Below, one piece after another: positions 47,101-56,480 of a DNA stretch of 64,000 nt. Made by a program: the position numbers and the translations under genes. The stretch is from the NCBI GenBank assembly GCA_947492175.1, contig CANLMQ010000004.1, positions 62,001 through 126,000 on the forward strand, in the 5' to 3' direction. This DNA is from an uncultured Draconibacterium sp. (GTDB lineage Bacteria > Bacteroidota > Bacteroidia > Bacteroidales > Prolixibacteraceae). Position 1 is the first letter of the stretch; each line of letters begins with the position of its first letter. Below the pieces are notes generated by a model. The model searched no databases. It had not been told where the DNA came from and was given only the letters and a program-made list of their open reading frames with translations.

Positions 47101-47485
47101 CTGGTTCGCTCCAATTTGAAACTTTACCATCTTTGTCCCATGCCCTTACTTTCCAGTAGTATTTCGTAAAAGACTGTAATTTTTCACCCTGATATTTAAT
47201 GTTAAAAGTTTCATCTCCCTTTGTTTTTCCGCTGTCCCAAACAGAACCTTCTGCTGCATTTATTTTTTCAACATCGTCGCTTACAATCAGTTGCCACGCT
47301 GTTTGTTCTTGCCCCATTTCCATAGATTGTAATTCCCAGCTAAAACGGGGATTTTGTTTTTCAACAACAGCCTCCAGCATGTACTCACACTTTAGATTGG
47401 CAACATAAAATTCGTTTGAAATCTTATCAGTGCAGGCTACGGCCAGCAAAAGCATAAAAATTGGAAATATCTTATTTATCATCAT
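44165..47485 (-). CDS. Alpha-L-rhamnosidase GH78 with F5/8 type C insert, lipoprotein
   Basis: This is the largest rhamnosidase of the block, 1106 residues, with a lipobox (LLAVAC, Cys18). The order of parts is a fibronectin-type N-terminal module (about 25-135), a discoidin-like (F5/8 C) insert at about 165-295, the GH78 beta-sandwich domains (about 340-640), the (alpha/alpha)6 domain and a C-terminal beta domain. The active-site residues are intact: Asp675, Asp680/Glu681 and Asp688 in DCPQRDERCGWMGD, and Glu959 in ATSMWERW. The discoidin insert probably binds a galactose-type or polymeric part of the substrate. It is 36 bases from the GH92 gene. Confidence 0.93.
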   Translation of the reverse strand: MMINKIFPIFMLLLAVACTDKISNEFYVANLKCEYMLEAVVEKQNPRFSWELQSMEMGQEQTAWQLIVSDDVEKINAAEGSVWDSGKTKGDETFNIKYQGEKLQSFTKYYWKVRAWDKDGKVSNWSEPASFITGAFIETDWQAKWIGDKPEKPLEYPLLYKHIGYLSSYTDNENEEKWVQIDLGKITRFDELRLYPSFNNKKEIKDYYFPLAYRFEASDDGKNWKSIVSEESASAPGGKPVELSVENARAQYVRFTATKLQRYNFRIHDYEDRGDKSKMFAFSLAELEVISDGKVLSAGCTVSYKDALIKIDREDGYDPDMLTDGILDTPLPPERKSIPPSPLLRKEIELKGRPAQAIAYVSALGAYDVSFNAQSPDNRILAPEWTDYHKRVQYQILDVTHLLHEGQNVIGAQLADGWYAGMLGPTRWSPYFPKRGAYGLDRRFFFQMKVKYENGEEETFVSNGSWKINPDGPIRKADIFLGETYDARKEVKEWQTPGFDDSDWNNVVVDNQVDVNLVAQTSQPIRVIQTLPAKGVTKSKAGHSIFDVGENIAGWCKIKLQGEPGGVIVLRHGEILDEEGELYTENLKAAIQTDSVILGPSGKLVYEPRFTYHGFRFVEVAGLRETPDKTILEAKVVASDLPRTGHFACSNPMLNQLYKNINRSHMSNMHGVPTDCPQRDERCGWMGDVYIFAQTSMFNRDMAAFYNKWMLDIMDAQSERGTFPDIAPHPFAYEKHFTNAPGWADAAIKLPYLMYLNYGDKNILEKYFEAYCRYIENIRKNNSDLIWRSGLGLNYGDWLNGNTIRAEGFPRTGAQIPSEVFSTIMFYNSVNTLTEIARVIGKVEEAGNYTQLAAKIKAAFIEEFVDAEGKIEGDAQSCYAMALHHGLYTEELEQTFEKRMLDKFIPYGGRMNTGFHSTLCLMKELVKRGYSDKAFELLESKEFPSWGYSIEQGATSMWERWDSYVKGRGLQGSSMNSFNHYAFGAIGEWMYENILGIQPDSNSPGYKHFVLKPVPVGTLKWAEGSYHSVSGEIKVKWKRDADSFEYEFTVPVNTRAKVMIPAKSIDHAWENGTTLKEKYGAENVSYADGCVIVGVKSGSYCFSSSL

Positions 47486-47509
47486 AACTCAAGTGTTTTA
47501 ATGAACGAT

Positions 47510-50191
47510 TTAGAACTGTCTGGGAATGCCAATCCGCGCACGTCCCTTTATTTTCGCATCCATGTTTCTGTCACCACTAATCATCTGGAGATCAAATGAA
47601 GAAATCGGTCTATTTACACGTTCAATAATATAGTTTTTTCCTGCCTCTGTTTTAAAGGTCAATTCGTTTACCTCCGCTTTTTTGATCAGTTTTTTAGTTG
47701 AACCAGCCAGTCTCACTCGTACTTCCTGACCATCATTCCATGGATTCTCCACACTGCAGTTTTGACCTTTTAAACTTTTAATAACAATGTATTTGACATC
47801 TCCTCCGGCACGCTCCGAAATCACTTCAAATCCACCCCGCGCATGCAATTTAAAACGGCTTGCCCAATCTTCAGGGACTGCGGGAAAAACACGGATTTTG
47901 CCACCGTGGCTTTGCAACAACATCTCATTGATGGTGGCTTCCAGTACAGAACCCGGTTCTAAAGCCATATGTGCAAAAGGCTGACGCAGCAAACCGATTT
48001 TTTCTTCAGGGTCGTTAAACATTACCCTGACATTATTAGTCAATCCCCTGATTGTATGCTCTGCAGAACTGTACAATTCATCGTGCATCCCTTTTTCGAC
48101 ATAATCGATAAAGTCGCGTTTAAAGTAACAAAAGTGACCTTGAGAAAAGAGCTGGAATTCATCGACCCAACGTTCCAGAAGTTCGGGTAAAAATTCACTC
48201 ATCCCCAAACGGGCATAACTAATTGGAATAAGCGAGTGCCCGTTATTTGGCAGTGGGTCGAAACTCAAAGCCATATTCCGGCAGGCATTAAAAAGAGTGG
48301 TTCCTTTATCATCCAACGTAACAAGGTTGGATGGAAATACCGGCGATAGCTGCGCGTTTATCGGATGGAAACTACAAGGCATCTCAATTGGAGCATTTGG
48401 CAACCAATAAGGGCGGGTAACCCATGGCTCTCCAGGTTCTCCTGTTTTCAGTCGTGTGCCGTAGGCAATAATCGTATCACCGACATTTACAGGCCCCCAG
48501 GGTTTGGCTTCTTTGGGAATGGTAGTTAAAACAAAAGGAGCAAGATTATCAAACATTTCCTGTGCATTTGTCCGTAGCTGCTTGTCCTGTTTCAGTTTTT
48601 TTGATGCCTCCACAAATGCAGGGAACAAATTACGAATGGAAGCCAGATCATTCGTTGTATTTTTACTGAGTCGGTCTTTGGGCGATTCGAAGGGTAATGC
48701 CTTTGGAATATGGTACATTCCATCGTCTTCTTTTTGAAGGATATTCGTATATAAACGCACCACTTCACGCATTACCGGGTAAGCGCATTCTTTCAGATAC
48801 TCATCGTCGAGCGTATATTCATAATGCCGCCAAAGATCCATTGCCATCAGCCCCGACGAGCCAAAACTGTTGCTTACTTCCGAAGCTCCTTCACCAACAC
48901 CCTGATTTCCGTGCCGATCGGAAACATCGCTGTAAAAAGCCCCTTCAACGCCGTGTGCCAACTTTGCGGTTTCCATTGCCTTTTCCAGCCCTTCACGTTT
49001 CCATTTTGCGTAGGGCATCATCAGCTCAGGGTGCCCCGAAGCATGCAATGGCCAGGTATAAATTTGCTGGTTCCACTGGTAGTAATGATTCCAGGGGCGC
49101 ACGTCACGGTTCCACGACCAAATGCTGTTGATAAAATGCGGTGGATAATCTCCCCGGGCAGAAGAGCCAACCTGGTAAAGGTTCATGTACCAAAGATTTT
49201 CAATGTAATCGTCAGGAATATCGATAAAACTTTTCGCCCAAAAATCAGCCCATCTTTGTTTATGTTCCGCATACACTTTCCCAGCACTCGCTTCGGCTGC
49301 TGCACGTACATTTTCTCTGGCTTTAGCCAAGGGATCGTCAGCCTCTTCGCTGGTAACCACCGAAATAAATACATCAAAAGAACAACTCTTCCCAGGATTC
49401 AGTACATAACCGGCTTCGCGGTTGTTAAATTTTTGAGCTGTAACATCAGTCCCCACAAGTTTTGCGGCCATAGCAAACGTCAGACTGCGGGTTGGTTGTA
49501 TTATCCAAACTTCGTCACCTTCGTTTCCTACCTCAGTTCCTTCGTTTCCTAGATGAAAGTCGCGCCTGAAAAACTGGTACCAGTGCTCAAACACCCGGCT
49601 TCCCCAACGCGCCAATTTTACCCGCCGTTCAACAGCTTCGCTCAACTCATCTTCGTAATGAACTACCATAACCGGAATATCGCCTCCGGCAACAAACGAA
49701 CGACATTCGATTTTGCCCAACGGACCTTCTGCTTTCCACGATGCCTCTGCATCAGCCAATGAAAGCCGCCCTTCAAAATCTTCAAGATACATCCAGTCGA
49801 ATGTAGGTAATCCCGGTTCAATCATCAATTGGCCACAACTTCTTAAAGAAGTAAACATCTCCGATTTTTCAGGATTGTTCCGATCTTCCCACGGACTGAA
49901 CATCCCGTCGGGTGCATCGTCCCAGGTATTGGTTTTATTAATCTGAAAATGAATTCTATCATCCGGGGTCCAGCTCATGGCGCCCAAATCGCCGTTACCA
50001 ATGGGAAAACCATTGTAACCTTCGGTGGTTGGCGACCGATAAATAATATCGTGCTGAGACAGGAAAGCTGCCTGGTCAATCTTCAGCTCTTTTCCATCAA
50101 AAGCGATAGTATTTTGTACTCCACTTTCAGAAGTCTGTGCCGCTGCCGAAATTATGGTCAGATTAACTAACAGTAAAAAGATATACCTCAT
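47510..50191 (-). CDS. Divergent GH95-like (alpha/alpha)6 glycosidase
   Basis: This secreted protein of 893 residues has a Sec signal (IISAAAQ). It keeps the frame of GH95: GFPIGNGDLGAMSW near the N-terminus, NKTNTWDDAP (in place of NENTLWSG), and a C-terminal LLQSHGGKIRVFPAVPEDW. The catalytic-domain motif QIDANFGG, which carries the Asp of known GH95 fucosidases, is replaced by ALEPGSVLEATINEM. The substrate or mechanism has therefore probably diverged. A short duplicated peptide (GNEGTEV/GNEGDEV) lies at about 212-225. An 85-base gap precedes it on the upstream side. Confidence 0.75.
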   Translation of the reverse strand: MRYIFLLLVNLTIISAAAQTSESGVQNTIAFDGKELKIDQAAFLSQHDIIYRSPTTEGYNGFPIGNGDLGAMSWTPDDRIHFQINKTNTWDDAPDGMFSPWEDRNNPEKSEMFTSLRSCGQLMIEPGLPTFDWMYLEDFEGRLSLADAEASWKAEGPLGKIECRSFVAGGDIPVMVVHYEDELSEAVERRVKLARWGSRVFEHWYQFFRRDFHLGNEGTEVGNEGDEVWIIQPTRSLTFAMAAKLVGTDVTAQKFNNREAGYVLNPGKSCSFDVFISVVTSEEADDPLAKARENVRAAAEASAGKVYAEHKQRWADFWAKSFIDIPDDYIENLWYMNLYQVGSSARGDYPPHFINSIWSWNRDVRPWNHYYQWNQQIYTWPLHASGHPELMMPYAKWKREGLEKAMETAKLAHGVEGAFYSDVSDRHGNQGVGEGASEVSNSFGSSGLMAMDLWRHYEYTLDDEYLKECAYPVMREVVRLYTNILQKEDDGMYHIPKALPFESPKDRLSKNTTNDLASIRNLFPAFVEASKKLKQDKQLRTNAQEMFDNLAPFVLTTIPKEAKPWGPVNVGDTIIAYGTRLKTGEPGEPWVTRPYWLPNAPIEMPCSFHPINAQLSPVFPSNLVTLDDKGTTLFNACRNMALSFDPLPNNGHSLIPISYARLGMSEFLPELLERWVDEFQLFSQGHFCYFKRDFIDYVEKGMHDELYSSAEHTIRGLTNNVRVMFNDPEEKIGLLRQPFAHMALEPGSVLEATINEMLLQSHGGKIRVFPAVPEDWASRFKLHARGGFEVISERAGGDVKYIVIKSLKGQNCSVENPWNDGQEVRVRLAGSTKKLIKKAEVNELTFKTEAGKNYIIERVNRPISSFDLQMISGDRNMDAKIKGRARIGIPRQF

Positions 50192-50276
50192 CAGTTGTCC
50201 TCCGATTTTAGTTTTAAAGAATCGTATCTTTATATTTCTATTGATTTATATTGACTTTCTTTCTTATAAATGTACT

Positions 50277-53200
50277 TTAATAATCAATCAATTGAGTAAC
50301 AACGGGTGCATGTTCAAGAACCTTGTCTAAAAAATTATAAGCCTCGACACGAACTTGCTCCGCGAAATCATGTTTATCGTTGGGATAACGCACCTGAAGT
50401 TTTTTTTCTGCTCCATATAAATCATACACTTTACGGGCTTCAGCAATGGCATTTTTCACTCCCTGAACTTCAAAGTTAGTGTCATGAATCGGGGAATTCG
50501 AAAAAAATGCACGGGGAGCCAATGCTCCAACCACTTCATAAAAATCAAACGGAACCAGATCGGGATCAAGCTGATACACATCGCGTAACTGCGGCATATA
50601 CACTTCCGAAGTCCATCCTTCAATGCTGCCGTTGTAATAATTATGAAAAGGTGTCCATCCACAACTGGCTACAATAGCTTTAAAACGCTGATCGAAAGCA
50701 GCAACAAACATGCTGTTATGTCCCCCCAAAGAATGCCCGATAACGCCAAGCCTGTTTTCATCTACAAAGTCCAAAGAGCATAAATAGTCTGCGCAGCGCA
50801 TATGGTTATAAATCCCCTTCATACTACCCGAGATATACTGATCGGTCGCAAAATTATAGGTTGAATCATCACCAAAAGATGGATAGTCGGGAGCTATTAC
50901 CACATATCCGCGACGGGCGAGTTCCAGAGCACACGATCGATTCTTTTTCGAAGTTAAACCCGCTGTGACATCTTTGCCTTGTTTATGTGTTGAATGGCAA
51001 ACCAACATAGCAGCAAGTTTTTCTCCTTCTTCTCCAAGAACTGCAGGAACATACAGGTACGCATAAAGCCGATGGTCTTCCTCAACCTGTAAAGAAATTT
51101 TACGACGTTCAAACAAATCCGTTTTAACTGTCTCATGGATTTTCACATCCAGTTCCAGAGTATTTTTATCGATTACCGGCAACGGTCCCATAACCTCTTG
51201 CATTCCCTTTAGAATATCTTCTTTTCGTTTTTCCCAGTCCTTACTATTTTTAATCGGCTGTTCTTTTCCGTCATCATCATAATAAACCATCAGGTTTTGA
51301 TGATTTATTTTTGACTTATTTATTTCCTTTATAGAAGAAGATAAGCCAGTATTGTCATCTATCCCCCACTGCTTATTAGGTTCCGGTCCCATTTCAAGAA
51401 CCAGCTCACCACCTTTGGCTATTTCTTCATGTTTGATCCAACAGCGGTTAATTGGTTCTCCATTTAAGGTTGCCGACTGGATAAAATGATTGTCTTTACT
51501 AAGATTTTTAGCCTTAATTACAAATGCTTTTCCATCCTTTACTTTCGGATCAGCCTGAATTGTTATCTTATCAAAAATCGGTGAGCTGATCTGGTATACC
51601 GGATCTCCGGGACAAACCTGAAACAAACCCATCGCGCTCATATTATACCACGATGCCATACAACCATAATCGCAATCCATTTCCTGTAAATACCCATCAG
51701 GAGTAGCTTTGTAAATTCGGCTGTAGATCGGTTCAGGGAAAAAACCATGTGTTGCATAAAGCTGCACCATCGGCTCTTTCAATATTTTATGCACCCATTT
51801 TTGGGTTAACCAGGGAGCTCCCGCGAAATTATACAGGAACGGAATATGCAAATCAATTTGGTTCCCGGCTGTGTATAAATCATTTTCAAAAAAGTAGTTT
51901 AACGAATCCACAAAATTTTCTTTACCCTCGAATAAATCAATCATGGCATCAACATCATGCAGAAGGTTCCAGCGGAATTGCCATTTAGTTCCTTCATAGG
52001 TATATTTTTCCCGGTTTATAGTGCGGTCTTCAGGAAAATCAAGCCAGGAACCATCAGCTGCCTTTGCCCTGAAAAACTGAATGGACGGATCCCACGTATT
52101 TCTCCAGTATTCCGAGCGTTTCAGGAAGTATTCATAGTCATCTTCATTACCCAGCTCTTTTGCCAATTGTGCCACACACCAGCTATCCCAGCTGTATTCC
52201 CCGGTTTGATCCGGACGGGCCGGAATATATTCTATATCATCATACTTTTCCGGCATCTGCAACATGGCTTCTTTGCGGATATGGGGATATACTGTCTCCA
52301 ACTCAATATTGAATAAATCTTTAAAATAGGCATCGGCCATTACCATCAGCATGTGCTCGTGGCGGCACGAACTGTGTGCCAATCCTCCTGTTTTTCCCCG
52401 AACTACAAAACCGCTGCTATGTGGTTTGTGCGTGCTTTCCGGAAACGGGCTCCAATCGCCTGCCTGAAAATACATATCTCTGAGCGATGTTACAATATCG
52501 CGGTAAACATCAGGAGCAAAAAGACTGTAAAGCGGATATTTTGACCGGAACGAATCCCAAAACGCATAACCATTATAATGGTTATAACCTTCTGCTTTAT
52601 GAACTTCGTTATCAATGCCCATATAATTGCCATCAACATCAGACTGGATAATTGGGAGAAAACAAGAGTGATACAACGCAGTGTAAAAGATGGTTTTGTC
52701 TTCCTCGTTTTTGCCTTCCACAAAAATTGCACCCAATTGTTTATTCCATAAATCGGAAGTTTGTTTTTTTATTTTATTGAAATTCCAATCAGGGCATTCA
52801 GCCAACAGGTTTTCCTGAGCAGCCTCGTTACCGGTTAACGACAAGCCAACTTTTATTAAAAGAGCTTCTCCCTTCAGGTCTCCAAAATCGCATACAACTC
52901 CTCCATCGTTTTGTTTATTAATGGAAGAATGCTGTTCCAGTTTTTTCCCATCCCATGTTTTAAAAGAAGTTATGGGTTGATTAAATTCAACAGTAAAATA
53001 AATCCCTGCGTAATATGCCAGATAACCTTCCAAATGGTAATCATCCACCTTTTTTACTGAAATGTATGCACTGCGTTCTTTGTTACCTTCATTCAGGAAA
53101 ATTTGCGTATTCTTTCCTGCTTCAAAGGTGTATTTATGAAAACCGACATGAGTTGAAGCAGTGAGTTCGGCAATGATTTCGCGATCGGCAAAATTAACGG

Positions 53201-53630
53201 AATAGTACCCCGGACTGGCTTTTTCCGTTCTCTTATCAATTGAAGCCAGTGGATTTGAAAGAAATTCAGGAGTTGGTGTTTTGGAAAAAGGCATTATCGA
53301 CAATCTCCCGGCACGATCGCAAATGGGGCCGCCACCGGAACTGCCTTTGTGCGAATGCGAAAATCCGCGTACCATCTCGTCGGAATAATTGTAGCCCGAT
53401 TTCCCAAAATCGCCATCGGCTTTTAAACTTCCCGGGTAAGTATCAGGCCCCAATTTAACCAACCCAAATGGTGCCAGTGCCGATGGATGCCAATGCCCGT
53501 GATCATCCTGCGTACAAATAAAAGGATCGACATAATCAACAGGTTGTTTTTCTTGTTGAACGCAAGAAAGAACCTGTGACGCAAGTATTATCGCAAACAG
53601 TATCAATATTTTGGGTTTAGTTATATTCAT
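50277..53630 (-). CDS. GH92 - alpha/beta-hydrolase fusion, lipoprotein
   Basis: This is a 1117-residue two-enzyme protein with a lipobox (QVLSC, Cys23). Residues 30-757 are a complete GH92 protein (VDYVDPFICTQDDHGHWHPS; MDCDYGCMASWYNMSAMGLFQVCPG), ending EMGPEPNKQWGIDDN like the separate GH92. After a linker (about 758-795), residues 796-1117 form an alpha/beta-hydrolase with the nucleophile elbow GHSLGG (Ser967) and probable partners Asp1050 and His1087 (PNDKHDF). Dienelactone-hydrolase/acetyl-esterase-like relatives suggest ester removal. No stop or frame change interrupts the join near 51350, so the fusion is real in this sequence. Confidence 0.9.
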   Translation of the reverse strand: MNITKPKILILFAIILASQVLSCVQQEKQPVDYVDPFICTQDDHGHWHPSALAPFGLVKLGPDTYPGSLKADGDFGKSGYNYSDEMVRGFSHSHKGSSGGGPICDRAGRLSIMPFSKTPTPEFLSNPLASIDKRTEKASPGYYSVNFADREIIAELTASTHVGFHKYTFEAGKNTQIFLNEGNKERSAYISVKKVDDYHLEGYLAYYAGIYFTVEFNQPITSFKTWDGKKLEQHSSINKQNDGGVVCDFGDLKGEALLIKVGLSLTGNEAAQENLLAECPDWNFNKIKKQTSDLWNKQLGAIFVEGKNEEDKTIFYTALYHSCFLPIIQSDVDGNYMGIDNEVHKAEGYNHYNGYAFWDSFRSKYPLYSLFAPDVYRDIVTSLRDMYFQAGDWSPFPESTHKPHSSGFVVRGKTGGLAHSSCRHEHMLMVMADAYFKDLFNIELETVYPHIRKEAMLQMPEKYDDIEYIPARPDQTGEYSWDSWCVAQLAKELGNEDDYEYFLKRSEYWRNTWDPSIQFFRAKAADGSWLDFPEDRTINREKYTYEGTKWQFRWNLLHDVDAMIDLFEGKENFVDSLNYFFENDLYTAGNQIDLHIPFLYNFAGAPWLTQKWVHKILKEPMVQLYATHGFFPEPIYSRIYKATPDGYLQEMDCDYGCMASWYNMSAMGLFQVCPGDPVYQISSPIFDKITIQADPKVKDGKAFVIKAKNLSKDNHFIQSATLNGEPINRCWIKHEEIAKGGELVLEMGPEPNKQWGIDDNTGLSSSIKEINKSKINHQNLMVYYDDDGKEQPIKNSKDWEKRKEDILKGMQEVMGPLPVIDKNTLELDVKIHETVKTDLFERRKISLQVEEDHRLYAYLYVPAVLGEEGEKLAAMLVCHSTHKQGKDVTAGLTSKKNRSCALELARRGYVVIAPDYPSFGDDSTYNFATDQYISGSMKGIYNHMRCADYLCSLDFVDENRLGVIGHSLGGHNSMFVAAFDQRFKAIVASCGWTPFHNYYNGSIEGWTSEVYMPQLRDVYQLDPDLVPFDFYEVVGALAPRAFFSNSPIHDTNFEVQGVKNAIAEARKVYDLYGAEKKLQVRYPNDKHDFAEQVRVEAYNFLDKVLEHAPVVTQLIDY

Positions 53631-53659
53631 GTTAGTTTATTTTAGTTACACGAATAATT

Positions 53660-56431
53660 TCATTTTATATTTTTATGCGCAGAGGAGGAACCAAAGCTGT
53701 ACTCTCCTGAACCGACCTTGAAAACAGCATAATTATTTTCCATCCTCAAGAATTTGATATTTTCTGCCTTCTCAATCGGATGTCCACTTTCAGTAATATT
53801 ATCTGGGTTGTCTCCAGCAACATATACAATAGCTTCGCTACCAAAAGGAACCTCAATGTTAAGATGATAATTCCCATTTTTCATGCTCCATTCCGATTTT
53901 ATGGTACCTTTTACTGTTTTAACAGATGCTTTCACCCATGATAAATCTTCAGGCATAAAAGGTTTTATTACAAACTGCTGAAAACCCGGGGCATTTTCCT
54001 GCACCTGAATACCTGCCAATGTTTGATAAAACCAGGAATCGATACTGCCCAGCATAACATGGTTGCTTGACCCGCTTTTATCCCATTTTTCAGACAAAGT
54101 AGTCCGGTCTTTGAGCATATCAATCCAACTTGGGAAAGTTGTTTGAGTAGCCAGAGCCCATGCAACATCGCTCCTGCCCTCGCGCGACAACAATTCCATC
54201 ATATATTTGGTTCCCAGAATACCTGTCGTTAGATGTGTATCGTGTGTATTTACAATATCGTTTACCAGGTTGTTTAAAACAGCTTCTTTTTCACTTTCAG
54301 GAACAAGCCCCAGAAACAATGCAAACGAATTTGAGAACTGGCTTCCCTCTTCATAATTCTTTGTTTCAGCATTATAAAAATGCTGATGAAAAGCTGTTTT
54401 TATATTTTCAGTAAGATTTCCGTAGTTTTTAGAATCTTCATTGTTCCCCAATATTTTAGCAGCTTTTGCTACAATCGAAGAATTATAATAGTAATATCCG
54501 GTTGAAATTGACGCCGGAGTTCCCCGCTTCCATCCATCGAGAGGAGAAACCCAATCGCCATATTTATCATTGGGAAGAATATACTTGTCGGCCAATGTCG
54601 AAAGATAATCAACGTATTTTTTCATTGCCTCGTAATTTTCTTCCAAAATCTTTTTGTCACCATAATACAGATAATGATACCAGGCAATAAGATGATAACC
54701 ACTACTCCATGAAAAAGCAGGATCTCCATTTGAAATCGGACGGGGTGCGATATAAGGAATGTAGCCGTTGTTTTTATCCTGATTCACACGGATGTCGTCC
54801 AGCCATTTGTTATAAAAGCGGTTAACCTCATAATTGTAAATTCCCGCCTCAGCAACTACATGTGCATCACCAATCCATCCCAACCTTTCTTCTCGCTGTG
54901 GACAGTCGGTTGGGTAACCCATCAGATTCGACCGGTATGACCACAATACTACATTGTGGATGTTATTTATTTGCTCATTGCTACATTCAAACGAACCGGT
55001 TTGTTCCACCGCCGTATAAACCACAACTGCTTCAATATCTTCAGCAGCTAACTTGTATGGTAACCCGCTAACCTCAACATACTGAAAACCATGATAGGTA
55101 AAACGGGGCTCAAAAATCTCTTCTTTTTCTCCTTTGGAAATATATGTATCTGTGGTTATGGCTTTATCATTGCTTTTTGTATCAATCATGCCATCTTTAC
55201 TATTTTCAGCAAACCGGATTATTGTTTTCTGTCCTCTTTCTGTTCTTACTTTTATCCTGACCCAACCGGAAAAATTCTGTCCGAAATTCACAACAGAAAT
55301 ACTGTCATTTGGATACGTAACTGAAACAGGTTTTATGGTTTCTACACGTTTAATTGCAGGCATTATTTGTGCCGTTAGTTTGCCCGGAGGTGCATCAACA
55401 TCTTTTGCATATTTCCATTCTGAATCGTCAAAACCAGGCTTGTCCCAATCGGCTATTTCTTTTGTGGCATCATACGTTTCGCCATCGTAAATACAGTGAT
55501 GACGTACTGGGCCATCTGCTATTTTCCATGTATTATCGGTAGCAATAAGTTCTGTGCTGCCATCTTTATAAGTGATGTGCATATTCAATATGGCCTGCTT
55601 TTCGCCGAACCATTGCATCCGCCAGCTCCACCATTTTGGAATCGGATCGAACCAACCATTCCCCAGCATAATTCCCAGTACATTTTCTCTTTTTTTCAGC
55701 AACTCAGTAACGTCATAGGTATCAAATAAAACAAGTTGAGTATAATTTGTTTTTGCAGGATTCAGCACTTTATCGTCAACTCTTTTTCCGTTTACAGATA
55801 ACTCGTAAAAACCAAGTCCACTCACATTTACAATGGCTTTTAATACAGTTTTTGCAAGCTGAATTTCTTTGCGAAGAAGTAAAGAAGTACCATTGTATTT
55901 TATTGAATCGCCATCAGCATCAATTTCAATTTTATCCGCATAAAATCCCTCTTTATTTTTAGGGGCTTGTGCTATTCCACGGCCAATCCATATGCCTTTC
56001 CATTCTTCTGAATCCAGAATTGAAGTTGTAAAAAATGTCGTTTTGCTAAATTCGGTTGGAACATCCTGTTCATCCCATACTCTTACCTTCCAATAGTAAG
56101 TTTGATTACTTTGAAGGGCTTTCCCCTGATACATTACTGAATGATTTTTCTCTGAAGTGACTTTTCCTGAATCCCAGTAATTACCGCTATTGCGATTAAT
56201 ATCATCTTTATTGTCTGCCAAAAGAATTTGATAAGCAATTTGCTTTTTACCTCTTTCTGTGCTTTCTACAATCCAACTAAAAGATGGCTGGGTTACATCA
56301 ACGCCATAAGGATTAATTATAGATTGACACTTTGTTTCGGTTACTTGATTTATGTGATTTCTATCGCAGCTCGTATTTAATAGAAAAATAAGAATTAAGA
56401 GACTTTGAATAAAAGTTATGTATAGTTTCAT
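53660..56431 (-). CDS. Alpha-L-rhamnosidase GH78, lipoprotein (canonical form)
   Basis: This is a 923-residue exported enzyme (LLNTSC, Cys22) with the standard bacterial GH78 plan: a fibronectin-like module (about 30-135), two beta-sandwich domains (about 180-490), the (alpha/alpha)6 catalytic domain and a C-terminal beta-sandwich. The active-site residues are Asp509, Glu514/515 and Asp522 in DCPQREERLGWIGD, and Glu781 in TTLSEKW. It differs from the larger copy by lacking the discoidin insert. It is 29 bases upstream of the GH92 fusion and downstream of a perfect hairpin at 56481-56513. Confidence 0.93.
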   Translation of the reverse strand: MKLYITFIQSLLILIFLLNTSCDRNHINQVTETKCQSIINPYGVDVTQPSFSWIVESTERGKKQIAYQILLADNKDDINRNSGNYWDSGKVTSEKNHSVMYQGKALQSNQTYYWKVRVWDEQDVPTEFSKTTFFTTSILDSEEWKGIWIGRGIAQAPKNKEGFYADKIEIDADGDSIKYNGTSLLLRKEIQLAKTVLKAIVNVSGLGFYELSVNGKRVDDKVLNPAKTNYTQLVLFDTYDVTELLKKRENVLGIMLGNGWFDPIPKWWSWRMQWFGEKQAILNMHITYKDGSTELIATDNTWKIADGPVRHHCIYDGETYDATKEIADWDKPGFDDSEWKYAKDVDAPPGKLTAQIMPAIKRVETIKPVSVTYPNDSISVVNFGQNFSGWVRIKVRTERGQKTIIRFAENSKDGMIDTKSNDKAITTDTYISKGEKEEIFEPRFTYHGFQYVEVSGLPYKLAAEDIEAVVVYTAVEQTGSFECSNEQINNIHNVVLWSYRSNLMGYPTDCPQREERLGWIGDAHVVAEAGIYNYEVNRFYNKWLDDIRVNQDKNNGYIPYIAPRPISNGDPAFSWSSGYHLIAWYHYLYYGDKKILEENYEAMKKYVDYLSTLADKYILPNDKYGDWVSPLDGWKRGTPASISTGYYYYNSSIVAKAAKILGNNEDSKNYGNLTENIKTAFHQHFYNAETKNYEEGSQFSNSFALFLGLVPESEKEAVLNNLVNDIVNTHDTHLTTGILGTKYMMELLSREGRSDVAWALATQTTFPSWIDMLKDRTTLSEKWDKSGSSNHVMLGSIDSWFYQTLAGIQVQENAPGFQQFVIKPFMPEDLSWVKASVKTVKGTIKSEWSMKNGNYHLNIEVPFGSEAIVYVAGDNPDNITESGHPIEKAENIKFLRMENNYAVFKVGSGEYSFGSSSAHKNIK

Positions 56432-56480
56432 TGATCAGGTCTGTTGCAATTAAATAATGTTTTGTTTTTCCGGGATAAGT

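Noticed and set aside
48824..49552. 242-codon plus-strand open frame opposite the GH95-like gene
   Set aside because: It lies wholly antisense to a protein with clear domain motifs and has no family features or ribosome-binding site.
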